Of a DNA stretch of 64,000 nt, positions 16,376 through 25,808 are shown one piece after another (the stretch's first letter is position 1; every line of letters starts with the position of its first letter). Below the pieces are notes generated by a model. It was not told the origin of the DNA. It ran no database searches and was given only the letters and a program-made list of their open reading frames with translations. The DNA comes from Lichenibacterium dinghuense (GTDB lineage: Bacteria; Pseudomonadota; Alphaproteobacteria; Rhizobiales; Beijerinckiaceae), in NCBI RefSeq assembly GCF_021730615.1, contig NZ_JAJLMN010000001.1:3545501-3609500 (forward strand), read 5' to 3'. Both the position numbers and the translations under genes were made by a program.

Positions 16376-18472
16376 TTAGCCGCCCTGCAAGAGCCGCGCC
16401 GCGGCGTCGCGCTCGAACAGGTGGAGCAGCACGCGCAGCGCTTCCCCGCGTGGGCCGAGGAGCTGGGGATCGTCGGCCACGAGCCCGGCCGCCTCGCGGC
16501 GCGCCTCCTCCAGCAGCTTGCCGTGGACGTCGAGCAGCGCCAGCTTGAAGTTCGGCAGGCCCGACTGCTTGGTGCCGATGAGCTCGCCCTCGCCGCGCAG
16601 CCTGAGGTCCGCCTCGGCGATCACGAAGCCGTCCTCCGTGTCGCGCATCATGTCGATGCGCTGCTCCGCGGTCTTGCCCATCGGCGACTTGTAGACGAGC
16701 AGGCAGAAGGACTTGGCGGCACCGCGGCCGACGCGCCCGCGGAGCTGGTGGAGCTGCGCGAGGCCGAAGCGCTCGGCGTGCTCGATCACCATGACGCTGG
16801 CCTCGGGCACGTCGACGCCCACCTCGATCACGGTCGTGGCGACCAGCACGGAGGCCCGGCCGGACGCGAAATCCGCCATGGCGCTGTCGCGCTCGGGCCC
16901 CTTCATCTGGCCGTGCATGAGGCGGACGCGGTCGCCGAAATACTCTTCCAGCGCCCGGAAGCGGTCCTCGGCGGCGACGAGGTCGGCGTGCTCGCTCTCG
17001 GTGACGAGGGGGCACACCCAGTAGACGCGCGCCCCGTTCGCGACCGCGCGGCCCACCGCGGCCACCACGTCCTCCATGGCGTCGGCGGGCTTGGCCAGCG
17101 TCACGATGGGCTGGCGGCCGGCGGGCTTCTCGCTCAGGATCGACACGTCCATGTCGCCGAACACGGTGAGCACCAGCGTGCGGGGGATCGGCGTCGCGGT
17201 CATCACCAGCAGCTCGGCGGCGCGGCCCTTCTCGGCCAACGTCAGCCGCTGCGCCACGCCGAAGCGGTGCTGCTCGTCCACGACGACGAGGCCGAGGTCC
17301 CTGAAGGTGACGCCCTCCGAGAACAGCGCGTGGGTGCCCACCACGAGGTCGATCGTGCCGTCCTCCAGCCCGGCCTTGGTGGCGGCGCGCTCGGACGCCT
17401 TGTCGCGCCCCGTCAGCACGGCGACGCGCATCCCCGCCGCCCCGGCGAGCGGGGCGATGCGGGCGAAGTGCTGCCGGGCCAGGATCTCGGTCGGCGCCAT
17501 CAGAGCCGACTGCGCGCCGGCTTCCATCATCGAGGCCGCGGCCAGCAGCGCCACCACGGTCTTGCCCGAGCCGACGTCGCCCTGCAGCAGCCGCAGCATG
17601 CGGCGGGGGGAGGCCATGTCGGCGCGGATCTCGTCGAGCGCCTTGCGCTGCCCGCCGGTGAGCCGGAACGGCAGCGCGGCCTCGACCCGCGACGAGACCG
17701 CGCCGGTCGGCACGTGGGCGACCCCGTCGTCCACGACCTGCTGGTTGCGCACCAGCGCCAGGGCGAGCTGGCTCGCCAGGAGCTCGTCGTAGGCGAGGCG
17801 CAGCCGCGCCGGCGCCTGGGCCTCGACGTCGCCCGGCTTCGAGGGGCGGTGCACGGCGCGCAGCGCCTCGGCGAAGGTGGGCCAGCCGCGCAGGACGCGG
17901 CGCGGCTCGTCCTGCCATTCCGGCAGGTCGGGCAGCCGTTCCAGCGCGGCCTCGACCGCCTTGCCGAGCACGCGGGGGAACAGCCCCTCGGTCAGCGGGT
18001 AGACGGGCTCCACCAGCGGCATGGTCGCGAAGGCGTCCGCGTCCATCACCCGGTCCGGGTGGACCATCTGCAGGCGCCCGTCCCACAGCTCCAGCTTGCC
18101 CGACACGAAGCGGGTGGAGCCGATCGGCAGCGCCTTCTCGATCCAGGACGCGTTGTTGCGGAAGAACACGAGGGTGCAGTCGCCCGTCTCGTCCTCGATC
18201 ACGGCCTTGAAGGGCGCGTTGGCCTTGGCGGGGGCGAGGTGCTCGCGCACGCGGCCTTCCAGCGTGACGACCTGGTCGCGCGGCGCGTCGCGCATCTTGG
18301 CGCGTGTCGAGCGGTCGATCACCGAGATCGGCAGGTGCAGAACGAGGTCGACCACCCGCGCGGGGCGGCTCGGCGAGCCGAGCAGCCGGTCCAGCGCCGC
18401 CGCGACCTTCGGGCCGACGCCGCGCAGTTTTGTCGCTTCGACGAAGAGCGGGTTGAGGACGGAGGGGCGCAT
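16376..18472 (-). CDS. recG: ATP-dependent DNA helicase RecG
   Basis: A 698-residue superfamily 2 helicase that remodels stalled replication forks and Holliday junctions. The N-terminal wedge/OB domain (RGVGPKVAAALDRLLG, then the LEGRVREHLAPAK strand region) is followed by helicase motif I GDVGSGKTVVALLAA near residue 297, motif II DEQHRFGVAQR near 394, motif III TATPIPRTL, and the C-terminal QLRGRVGRG motif VI. Length is normal. In alphaproteobacteria recG is usually next to sdhE and mfd in divergent orientation; here the same trio is present but ~2.5 kb of regulatory genes lie between. Confidence 0.97.
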   Translation of the reverse strand: MRPSVLNPLFVEATKLRGVGPKVAAALDRLLGSPSRPARVVDLVLHLPISVIDRSTRAKMRDAPRDQVVTLEGRVREHLAPAKANAPFKAVIEDETGDCTLVFFRNNASWIEKALPIGSTRFVSGKLELWDGRLQMVHPDRVMDADAFATMPLVEPVYPLTEGLFPRVLGKAVEAALERLPDLPEWQDEPRRVLRGWPTFAEALRAVHRPSKPGDVEAQAPARLRLAYDELLASQLALALVRNQQVVDDGVAHVPTGAVSSRVEAALPFRLTGGQRKALDEIRADMASPRRMLRLLQGDVGSGKTVVALLAAASMMEAGAQSALMAPTEILARQHFARIAPLAGAAGMRVAVLTGRDKASERAATKAGLEDGTIDLVVGTHALFSEGVTFRDLGLVVVDEQHRFGVAQRLTLAEKGRAAELLVMTATPIPRTLVLTVFGDMDVSILSEKPAGRQPIVTLAKPADAMEDVVAAVGRAVANGARVYWVCPLVTESEHADLVAAEDRFRALEEYFGDRVRLMHGQMKGPERDSAMADFASGRASVLVATTVIEVGVDVPEASVMVIEHAERFGLAQLHQLRGRVGRGAAKSFCLLVYKSPMGKTAEQRIDMMRDTEDGFVIAEADLRLRGEGELIGTKQSGLPNFKLALLDVHGKLLEEARREAAGLVADDPQLLGPRGEALRVLLHLFERDAAARLLQGG

Positions 18473-18688
18473 GGGCGCGCCATAGCACGGAAAGAAGGCG
18501 CGGGGCCTGCCGCGGTCCGCGCGCGATCCGGGGCGAGGCGTCCGGACCTCTTCGGAGGGGAACCCCGCGACGGAAGCTCTCGGTCCGCCGTCCCAGCAGG
18601 GGGCCGGAGTTCGTCGCGGCAGCTGGGAGCCGGGCAGAGCAGCGACGTCGAACGCCGCCGCGCGCGACGCCGGTTCACCCGGGTCGGT

Positions 18689-18937
18689 TCAGGCTGCGTC
18701 ATCCGTTATCGGGCAGCCGTGGAACGTGCCGTGCCCGACATAGATCGTGCTTCCGTCGTCGGACCTGACGACGACGTTGATCGACCGTGTGCCGGCCGTG
18801 GGGATGTGCTCCGTCAGCATCGTCCCGACCAGGCACGCCACATGGTCCGCGGCCTCGTGCCCGTCACGCAGGTCGACGCCATGCTCGTCGACGTGCCTGA
18901 TCGATCCGTCGATGCTGTCGAAGTAATACCGGGGCAT
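18689..18937 (-). CDS. DUF6894-type small protein, 82 aa
   Basis: An 82-residue protein with the opening MPRYYFDSIDG and the segment DEHGVDLRDGHEAADHV that mark the DUF6894 family, which is abundant in Methylobacterium-like and rhizobial genomes, often in many copies. The central part SINVVVRSDDGSTIYV is a beta-strand pair. Function is unknown. Codon use is somewhat less G+C rich than recG nearby. A ~215-bp gap separates it from recG. Confidence 0.75.
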   Translation of the reverse strand: MPRYYFDSIDGSIRHVDEHGVDLRDGHEAADHVACLVGTMLTEHIPTAGTRSINVVVRSDDGSTIYVGHGTFHGCPITDDAA

Positions 18938-19291
18938 CCCATTCTCCCACCTCGACCTATGCCGGCAGGTGACGAAGATCGATCATGCCGGCGCAGGCGG
19001 CCGCGATGTCTGCGCGTCGCGCTCGAGACATCCGATACGGCCGATGTCATCGCTGCCTGATCCGTGATCGGGACTATAGATCGCGGGTTCGCTGCCCTGA
19101 ATGGACGCCGCTGCCCTGTCTCTTGCACTGTGCCGCCCTCACTTGGACAGGGGCGTCCCGAGGCGCTCGCCGGGCTGGAGCGGCCGCAAGGCTCGCTCGA
19201 AGGCTCGACCCGTCCCCCCGCAGGCCATGGGTGAACGTGCCGAAGGTTGACCGTCCACGGCGCGACGTCACGGGCCGACGAAGGGTCAGCT
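18938..19291. other. Gene-free spacer of ~350 bp
   Basis: Neither strand has an open frame with family resemblance or a credible start. Composition is mixed and slightly lower in G+C than the genome average. Promoter elements for the DUF6894 gene should lie in its first 100 bp, but I see no convincing pair. Confidence 0.45.
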
Positions 19292-20275
19292 TCACGCGGT
19301 CCGCGGTCGCTTCGGACGCAGGCACCAGTCGAGCGGCGACATGCCGACGTCTCGTCTGAACACGCGGCTGAAGTAGGCCGGATCGACGAACCCCGTCATA
19401 TACGCCACCGTGGCGATCGACGACTTGGTCTCTTCACGGCGGTCGAGGAGCTGACAGGCTTCCAGGATGCGGCGCCGGCGCACGAGCCCGCCGACCGTTT
19501 CGCCGTTCGTCGCGAAGATCTTCTGGATATATCGTTCGGACAGGCCGAGCGCCTGTGCGACCGCCGACGCGTTGAGGCCCGGCTCGTGGAAGTTCGCGTC
19601 GATGACCTGCAAGGCGCGACGGCGATGAGCGTTCTGGACGGCCGTCTCGTCCGACGACTGATCGACGCCCTCGACCATCAGGGCCAGCATGTCGGTCAGG
19701 TGTTCGGACGTCCGTTTGAGGGCGCGGTCCTCGAGGTGGATCGCGTTGCGGCAGAACGAGTCGGCGTAGTCGACGAACATGCTCTGCAGGGCGCCCGTCG
19801 CGGTGAAGTCCTTGCAGGTGTGGTCGTCGATGTCGGGGCGCCGTTTCCTGAAAATGTCGCCCGGTATCAGGATGCCGTGGAAGCTCGCGACGCCGGGCTG
19901 CAGGAACCTGTGCGCGCCCTCCGTGCCCAGCAGCGAGAACTGGCCCGGCTTGATCACGACGTCGCGGCCCCGCTGCATCAAGGTGATCTCCCCCTTGACC
20001 GGGGTGACGATGAAGTAACCGTCGATGCAGTCCCGGGCCGAGTGCCACGCCGTCCGTTCGCAGAACATCGGATCCGACGCGAAGGTCGCGATCCGAACCT
20101 CGTCCGTCCCGGTGCCGGTGAACTGGCCGGAGCGGAAATCAGGCGAGGTGTTGTTCTCGTGGCGATAGAAGAATTCGTTGAGGGTTTCTTTCCAGCGCGT
20201 GCCGCGTCGGGCGGCCGCGACGTGTTCGAGCTCCAGATCCAGGATGGATCGGTCTATGACAGGCTTCTTCGTCAT
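19292..20275 (-). CDS. AraC-family transcriptional regulator
   Basis: A 327-residue regulator. The N-terminal ~200 residues match the AraC-binding-like (cupin-type) domain, including the strand-turn region GRDVVIKPGQFSLLG; the C-terminal ~100 residues contain the two HTHs of the AraC family (NASAVAQALGLSERYIQKIF and the signature SSIATVAYMTGFVDPAYFSRVF). It should act as a cytoplasmic activator responding to an unknown small ligand. The ATG at 20275 follows GGAAAGG. A good target gene is not evident next to it; the small HTH gene upstream on the same strand is the nearest candidate. The region is less G+C rich than average. Confidence 0.9.
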   Translation of the reverse strand: MTKKPVIDRSILDLELEHVAAARRGTRWKETLNEFFYRHENNTSPDFRSGQFTGTGTDEVRIATFASDPMFCERTAWHSARDCIDGYFIVTPVKGEITLMQRGRDVVIKPGQFSLLGTEGAHRFLQPGVASFHGILIPGDIFRKRRPDIDDHTCKDFTATGALQSMFVDYADSFCRNAIHLEDRALKRTSEHLTDMLALMVEGVDQSSDETAVQNAHRRRALQVIDANFHEPGLNASAVAQALGLSERYIQKIFATNGETVGGLVRRRRILEACQLLDRREETKSSIATVAYMTGFVDPAYFSRVFRRDVGMSPLDWCLRPKRPRTA

Positions 20276-20427
20276 GCGTGCCTTTCCCACCCATAGCTGT
20301 CCCCGTCCCGCGCTCGCCGAGCGACCGGGGCGGGGCGCTGTGACGGAGAGAGCGTCCGCGCTGCCCGGACGTTCGGGCGTCCGGAGCCGTCGCGCGGACC
20401 GCCCGCGCCGGCCCCGCGGGCTCGGCT

Positions 20428-20685
20428 CTAGACCTGATCGATCCGGAGGATGATGCCGCAGCCGCCGGAGCCCCCGTCGAGGCGGCCGACGCCCGCTTGC
20501 TCGTAGGCTCGCCAGAGGGCGGCGGTGCTCGTCGCCGGAGCCGGCCGCTCGCGTTTGCCTTCGGCGGACAGCAGCATGCCGATCGACACCTGCGCACGCC
20601 GGCTCGTTTCCACGTAGCTCCAGCCGAGCGCCGCGCGGGCCGCACGGAGCAGGGCCTGCTCGCCCGAGGAGGCTGAGTGAGCCAT
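20428..20685 (-). CDS. Small XRE/Cro-type helix-turn-helix protein, 85 aa
   Basis: An 85-residue protein resembling the short XRE-type regulators common in rhizobia. The pattern LRAARAALGWSYVETSRRAQVS, followed by a linker and ALWRAYEQAGV, matches the HTH plus dimer helix, although the recognition-helix turn is degenerate (IGMLLSAEG). The ATG at 20685 has GGAAGGA about 9 bp upstream. It is ~150 bp upstream of the AraC gene on the same strand and divergent from sdhE-mfd. Confidence 0.65.
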   Translation of the reverse strand: MAHSASSGEQALLRAARAALGWSYVETSRRAQVSIGMLLSAEGKRERPAPATSTAALWRAYEQAGVGRLDGGSGGCGIILRIDQV

Positions 20686-20890
20686 TTGAGAGGTCCTTCC
20701 CGCGTGAGCCCTTTTGTACCTTATCGCCTCGCATGCAAGCCGTTCAAGGAGCGACTCGGCAAAGGTGCGGGGAGGATGCCGCTCCAGGCCGAAACGGCTG
20801 CTTTTGTCGCGGGGGGAGGAGGGCGGCCCCCGTCCCGGGGGGCTTCGGCGCCTCGATGGGCGGCCGGGGGAGCGCGGCCCGGGACCGCGC

Positions 20891-20919
20891 TGGCACGCTC
20901 GCGGTGCGCCCCCTATATA
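20891..20919 (+). promoter_or_regulatory. Candidate promoter of sdhE-mfd
   Basis: TGGCAC (20891-20896) and TATATA (20914-20919) are 17 bp apart and ~45 bp before the sdhE start. The -10 stands out in a very G+C-rich context; the -35 is poor. A sigma54 site was considered but the GG/GC spacing is wrong. Confidence 0.35.
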
Positions 20920-20963
20920 CGGGCACGCTTCCACCCCTGACGCCCGCGGGTACACGACCTTCG

Positions 20964-21248
20964 ATGACGACTCCCGACGAGGACGCGGTCCGCCGCCGCA
21001 AGATCGGCTTCCGGGCCTGGCACCGCGGCACCCGCGAGATGGACCTGATCATGGGCCGCTTCGCCGACGCGAAGCTCGCCGAGCTCGACGCGGCCGGCCT
21101 CGACAGCTTCGAGGCGCTGATGGAGCAGCCCGATCCCGACCTCTACAAGTGGGTGTCGGGCGAGGCGCCGGTGCCGGCGGACGTCGACGCCGCCTTCCTG
21201 GCCCGCATCCGCGACTTCCACGCCAACACGGGCGCGCTTCGTGGCTAA
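20964..21248 (+). CDS. sdhE: FAD assembly factor SdhE (DUF339)
   Basis: A 94-residue protein with the signature RGTREMDLIMGRFAD (the conserved RGxxE motif) that is required for covalent attachment of FAD to succinate dehydrogenase subunit SdhA and related flavoproteins. The five-helix architecture and length are normal. It overlaps the start of mfd by 8 bp, implying translational coupling, the usual arrangement in alphaproteobacteria. Confidence 0.93.
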   Translation: MTTPDEDAVRRRKIGFRAWHRGTREMDLIMGRFADAKLAELDAAGLDSFEALMEQPDPDLYKWVSGEAPVPADVDAAFLARIRDFHANTGALRG

Positions 21249-24200
21249 GGCGATGGCCGGCCGCGTCGTGTCGCCGCCGAAGAACGCCGCCCCGCCCGCG
21301 AAGCCGCCGGCGCCGCTCGCCGAGGTGGCGCGCGTCGTCAAGGCGCTGCAGGGCGACACCCACGTCACCCTGGCCCACGTGCCGGACGGCTTCGACGGCT
21401 TCGTGGTGGCGGACCTCGCCCGCGCGCTCGCCAAGGGCGCCGAGCGGCCGGCGACGCTCGTCCACGTCGCGCGCGAAAGCCAGCGCGCGCAGGCGTTCCG
21501 CGACGCAGTGGCGTTCGCGGCGCCGGATATAGAAGTTCTGGAGTTCCCGGCCTGGGACTGCCAGCCCTACGACCGCGTGTCGCCCAACGCGGCGCTGGCG
21601 GCGCGGCGCATGCTGGTGCTGTCCCGCCTCGCGCGCTCGCGCTCGTCGAGCGACAAGCCCCGCATCCTGTCGACGACCGTCAGCGCCATCCTGCAGCGCG
21701 TGCCCCCGCGCGACAGCGTGGCGCGGGAAAGCTTCTCCGCCGCGCCCGGCAACTCGGTGTCGACCGACGACCTCGCGGCGTGGCTCGAGACCAACGGCTT
21801 CCTGCGCTCGGATGTGGTGCGCGACACCGGCGAATATGCGGTGCGGGGCGGCATCGTCGACCTGTTCGCGCCGGGCATGCCGGCGCCGGTGCGGCTCGAC
21901 TTCTTCGGCGCCACGCTGGAGTCGATCCGGCCCTTCGACCCCGAGACGCAGCGCTCGACCGGGCAGCTCCGCGCGCTCGACCTCGTGCCGATGAGCGAGG
22001 TGCAGCTCACCACGGAGTCGATCCGGAGGTTTCGCGGGAACTACGTGTCCACCTTCGGCGCCCCACACGGCGACCCGCTCTACGCCGCCATCAGCGAGGG
22101 GCGCCGCCACCCCGGCATGGAGCACTGGCTCCCGCTGTTCTACCCCAACCTCGGCACGCTGTTCGACTACCTCGGCCACTGCCCGATCGTGCTCGACCCG
22201 CTCGACGACCAGGCCGTGACCGAGCGCTTCTCCGTCATCGCCGACCACCACGACGCCCGCGTCGAGGCGCGCAAGCAGCCCGGCGGCTCCGCCGGCTTCA
22301 AGCCGCTGCCGACCTCGGCCCTCTACCTCGACCGCGACGACTGGGCGCTGGAGCTCGACCACGCCCCCGTGGCGCGCATCACCGACGCCGAGCCTGCGCC
22401 CGGAACGGCGGTGTCGGTCGACCTCGGCGGGCGGCCCGGCCGGTCCTTCGCGCCCGAGCGGGCCGTGGAGGGGGCGAACGTCTTCGACGCCGCCGTGGCG
22501 CACATCCGCGAGTTGCAGGCGACCGGGCGCCGCGTGATCGTCGCGGGCTGGAGCGAGGGCTCGCGCGACCGGCTGCGCGCCGTGCTGGGCGAGCACGGTC
22601 TCAAGAAGACCGAACCCGTCGCCTCGCTCGGCCAGGCGCTGGCCCTGCCGCCCGCCGCCGTGGCCCTGGCCGTGCTGGGGCTGGAGAGCGGCTTCTCGGC
22701 CGGCGACGTCCACTTCATCGGCGAGCAGGACGTGCTCGGCGACCGCCTCGTGCGCGCCCGCAAGAAGACCCGCCGCGCCGCCGACTTCCTCCAGGAGGTG
22801 GCGAGCCTCACGCCCGGCGACTACGTGGTCCACGTCGACCACGGCATCGGCCGCTTCCTCGGCCTCAAGACGCTGACGGCGGCCGGCGTGCCGCACGACC
22901 TCGTAGAATTGCAATATGCCGGCGAGGGCAACTCGCGCCTGTTCCTGCCCGTCGAGAACCTGGAGCTGCTGTCGCGCTACGGCTCGGAGGATTCCGAGGC
23001 CATCCTCGACCGCCTGGGGGGCGGCGGCTGGCAGAACCGCAAGGCGCGGATGAAGAACCGCATCCGCGAGATCGCCCACGGGCTGATCCGCCTCGCGGCC
23101 GAGCGGACCCTCAAGCCCGCCGAGAAGCTGGTGCCGCCCGAGGGGCTCTACGACGAGTTCTGCGCGCGCTTCCCCTACGACGAGACCGAGGACCAGCTGA
23201 ACTCGATCGAGTCTGTGCTCGGCGACCTCGCCTCCGGCCACCCGATGGACCGGCTGGTCTGCGGCGACGTCGGCTTCGGCAAGACCGAGGTCGCGCTGCG
23301 CGCCGCCTTCGCGGCGGCCATCAACGGCCGACAGGTCGCCGTGGTGGTGCCCACCACGCTGCTCGCCCGCCAGCACTACAAGACCTTCGCCGAGCGCTTC
23401 GCCGGCCTGCCCATCAAGGTCGGACAGGTCAGCCGCATGGTGCCGGCCGCCGAGCAGAAGCGCGTGAAGAGCGCCCTCGCCGACGGCACCATGGACATCG
23501 TGGTCGGCACCCATGCGGTGCTGGGCAAGGCCATCGGGTTCAAGGAGCTGGGGCTCGTCGTGGTCGACGAGGAACAGCGCTTCGGCGTCGCCCACAAGGA
23601 GCGGCTGAAGGACATGCGGGCCGAGGTCCACATCCTGACGCTATCCGCGACGCCGATCCCCCGCACGCTTCAGCTCGCCATGACGGGCGTGCGCGACCTC
23701 AGCATCATCGCGACGCCCCCCGTTGACCGCCTCGCGGTGCGGACCTCCGTCTTCCCCTTCGACGAGCTGATGATTCGCGAGGCGCTGCTGCGCGAGCGCT
23801 ACCGCGGCGGCCAGAGCTTCTACGTCTGCCCGCGCATCGAGGATCTGGAGGAGCAGGCGGCCTTCCTGGCGCGCTCGGTGCCGGAGGTGAAATTCGTGGT
23901 CGCCCACGGGCAGATGTCGGCGACCGAGCTCGAAGAGAAGATGTCGAACTTCTACGAGGGGCACTACGACGTGCTGCTCGCCACCGCGATCGTCGAGGCG
24001 GGGCTCGACATCCCGCGCGCCAACACGCTGATCGTGCACCGCGCCGACTTGTTCGGCCTCGCGCAGCTCTACCAGCTGCGCGGCCGCGTCGGCCGCTCGA
24101 AGACGCGCGCCTACGCGCTCTTCACGCTGCCCGCCAACCGGCCCCCCACCGCCCAGGCCGAGAAGCGGCTCAAGGTGCTGCAGGGGCTCGACACGCTCGG

Positions 24201-24837
24201 CGCGGGCTTCGAGCTCGCCAGCCACGACCTCGACATCCGCGGCGCCGGCAACCTGCTCGGCGACGAGCAGTCCGGCCACATCAAGGAGGTCGGCTTCGAG
24301 CTCTACCAGCAGATGCTCAAGGACGCGATCGAGGCGCTGAAGTCGGGCGATACGGGCGAGCTCGCGGAAGAGGCTTGGTCGCCCGCCATCTCGATCGGCG
24401 TGCCGGTGACGATCCCCGAGCATTACGTGCCCGACATCGCGCTGCGCATGAACCTCTACCGCCGCCTCTCGGCCCTGGAGGACGAGGACGAGATCGAGAG
24501 CTTCGGCGCCGAGATGGTGGACCGCTTCGGCGCGCTGCCCGACGAGGTGCGCCAGCTCCTCAAGCTCATGGCGGTCAAGGGCCTGTGCCGGCGCGCCAAC
24601 GTCGAGAAGGTCGACGCCGGGCCGAAGGGCGTCATCGTGGGCTTCCGCGAGAACAAGTTCTCGAACCCGGGCGGCCTCGTGCGGCTGATCCAGGACCCGA
24701 AATACTACGCCAAGGTCCGGCCCGACATGCGCGTCGCCTTCCAGCGCGAGTTCGACCGGCCGGAGGACCGGCTGGAGGGCACGCGCGAGATCCTGCGGCG
24801 GCTCGTCGCCATCGGGGAGAAGAAAAAGGCCGCGTGA
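21241..24837 (+). CDS. mfd: Transcription-repair coupling factor Mfd
   Basis: A 1198-residue helicase/translocase that removes stalled RNA polymerase at lesions and recruits UvrA. Domains in order are the UvrB-like N-terminal module (EFPAWDCQPYDRVSPN), the CarD-like RNA polymerase interaction domain (GDYVVHVDHGIGRFLGL, ~residues 520-600), the SF2 motor with Walker A GDVGFGKTEV at 675-684, the DEEQRFGV motif II, RGRVGRS motif VI, and the C-terminal TRCF domain. The GTG at 21241 overlaps sdhE; an ATG at 21253 is a close alternative. Confidence 0.97.
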   Translation: MAKAMAGRVVSPPKNAAPPAKPPAPLAEVARVVKALQGDTHVTLAHVPDGFDGFVVADLARALAKGAERPATLVHVARESQRAQAFRDAVAFAAPDIEVLEFPAWDCQPYDRVSPNAALAARRMLVLSRLARSRSSSDKPRILSTTVSAILQRVPPRDSVARESFSAAPGNSVSTDDLAAWLETNGFLRSDVVRDTGEYAVRGGIVDLFAPGMPAPVRLDFFGATLESIRPFDPETQRSTGQLRALDLVPMSEVQLTTESIRRFRGNYVSTFGAPHGDPLYAAISEGRRHPGMEHWLPLFYPNLGTLFDYLGHCPIVLDPLDDQAVTERFSVIADHHDARVEARKQPGGSAGFKPLPTSALYLDRDDWALELDHAPVARITDAEPAPGTAVSVDLGGRPGRSFAPERAVEGANVFDAAVAHIRELQATGRRVIVAGWSEGSRDRLRAVLGEHGLKKTEPVASLGQALALPPAAVALAVLGLESGFSAGDVHFIGEQDVLGDRLVRARKKTRRAADFLQEVASLTPGDYVVHVDHGIGRFLGLKTLTAAGVPHDLVELQYAGEGNSRLFLPVENLELLSRYGSEDSEAILDRLGGGGWQNRKARMKNRIREIAHGLIRLAAERTLKPAEKLVPPEGLYDEFCARFPYDETEDQLNSIESVLGDLASGHPMDRLVCGDVGFGKTEVALRAAFAAAINGRQVAVVVPTTLLARQHYKTFAERFAGLPIKVGQVSRMVPAAEQKRVKSALADGTMDIVVGTHAVLGKAIGFKELGLVVVDEEQRFGVAHKERLKDMRAEVHILTLSATPIPRTLQLAMTGVRDLSIIATPPVDRLAVRTSVFPFDELMIREALLRERYRGGQSFYVCPRIEDLEEQAAFLARSVPEVKFVVAHGQMSATELEEKMSNFYEGHYDVLLATAIVEAGLDIPRANTLIVHRADLFGLAQLYQLRGRVGRSKTRAYALFTLPANRPPTAQAEKRLKVLQGLDTLGAGFELASHDLDIRGAGNLLGDEQSGHIKEVGFELYQQMLKDAIEALKSGDTGELAEEAWSPAISIGVPVTIPEHYVPDIALRMNLYRRLSALEDEDEIESFGAEMVDRFGALPDEVRQLLKLMAVKGLCRRANVEKVDAGPKGVIVGFRENKFSNPGGLVRLIQDPKYYAKVRPDMRVAFQREFDRPEDRLEGTREILRRLVAIGEKKKAA

Positions 24838-24904
24838 GCGCCGATCGGTGGTTGCGGGCGGCACGGCGGGGAGGCAGGTTCGCGGCTCCCGCCCGGAGTT
24901 CGCC

Positions 24905-25603
24905 ATGCGCCTCGCCCTGTTCCTCGCCGCGCTGTCGGTCGCCGGGCCGGCGACGGCGGCGAGCTTCGACTGCACCGCGGCGTCGAGCCCGGACGAGGTG
25001 GCGATCTGCGCCGACCCGCACCTGTCCGCGCTCGACGTGCTGGTCGACCGGGCCTACGGCGAGGCGCGCAAGGGCTACGGCGGCGCGCCCGACGCGGAGG
25101 ATCGCGCCCACGCGCTCGACGACGCGCGCGACTTCAACGCCCGCAAGCGGCGCTGCGGCGCGGACCTCGGTTGCCTCACCGCAGCCCACGTCGGCGCGCT
25201 GGAGGATTTCGGGGTGTACGGGTCGAGCGTGCGCGTGCCGGCCTGGATCGCCGCCACCGCGATGACGCCCTCCGTGCCGGCCGAGACGCGCCGCCTCCCG
25301 GCGCGCGAGGGCGACTGCGCCCGCACCCGCGTCACCGACGTCGGCGGGCGGCTCGAAGGGGACGCGGACTTCTCCAGCGGGACCCGTGTGGGCTTCGCCA
25401 ACGGCGGCGCCCAGGTCAGCTACGACCGCGTGCCGGCCATCGTCGCCTCGCGCCGCGGCGACCCCGTGCTGATGTGCCTGACCTCGATCCCGAAGCACTG
25501 CCCGCCGCGAGACGACCGCGGCCGCAGCTACACGTCGACCAACCTGCGCACGCGCGGGTCCTGGTCGCTCGCCGACTCGCAGCACAGGTGCGGCGGGGCC
25601 TGA
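24905..25603 (+). CDS. Secreted LprI/DUF1311-like protein
   Basis: A 232-residue exported protein. A signal peptide of about 19 residues ends in ATA-ASF. The mature N-terminus SFDCTAASSPDEVAICADPHLSALDV and the later CGADLGCLTAAH are the paired-Cys pattern of the LprI/DUF1311 group (periplasmic lysozyme-inhibitor-like proteins). The C-terminal half has further Cys and a beta-rich segment (TRVGFANGGAQVSYDRVPAI) with no recognised family. Disulfides are likely. It follows mfd by ~67 bp on the same strand. An anti-lysozyme role is only a family-level guess. Confidence 0.7.
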   Translation: MRLALFLAALSVAGPATAASFDCTAASSPDEVAICADPHLSALDVLVDRAYGEARKGYGGAPDAEDRAHALDDARDFNARKRRCGADLGCLTAAHVGALEDFGVYGSSVRVPAWIAATAMTPSVPAETRRLPAREGDCARTRVTDVGGRLEGDADFSSGTRVGFANGGAQVSYDRVPAIVASRRGDPVLMCLTSIPKHCPPRDDRGRSYTSTNLRTRGSWSLADSQHRCGGA

Positions 25604-25678
25604 ACTTCCCCATCGGCTCCCCCCGACTGACGGGACGGGGGGCAGGGCATGTCGGCCCCGCCGAGGCCGCGATCGACC

Positions 25679-25795
25679 TCACGCCGGCGGGTCGCGCCTC
25701 TGCCCGGCGCGGAACTGCCGCTGCTCGCGCACGAGCAGGCCCGCCACACCCGCCAGGAGGAGCAGCACGACCCCGAGCACCACGGCCTCGCCCAT
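25679..25795 (-). CDS. Single-pass membrane microprotein, 38 aa
   Basis: A 38-residue protein: a hydrophobic segment (VVLGVVLLLLAGVAGLLV) after a short MGEA leader, then a basic tail (REQRQFRAGQRRDPPA). Start support is good: GGGGAG lies 6 bp before the ATG at 25795, and the gene begins 13 bp after the stop of the 69-aa gene upstream, so the two look translationally coupled. It is shorter than most annotation thresholds. Function unknown; orientation by the positive-inside rule would put the tail in the cytoplasm. Confidence 0.6.
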   Translation of the reverse strand: MGEAVVLGVVLLLLAGVAGLLVREQRQFRAGQRRDPPA

Positions 25796-25808
25796 GACGC
25801 GCTCCCCG

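Noticed and set aside
16265-19060. Open frame of ~930 codons on the plus strand
   Set aside because: Antisense to recG; its translation is His/Arg/Gly-rich without motifs.
18985-19359. Possible small gene in the spacer between DUF6894 and the AraC gene
   Set aside because: No ribosome-binding site, Arg-rich out-of-frame look, and it runs into the antisense end of the AraC gene.
20891-20907. Sigma54 promoter upstream of sdhE (TGGCAC...GTGC)
   Set aside because: GG and GC are 12 bp apart in place of 10; kept only as a weak sigma70-type candidate.
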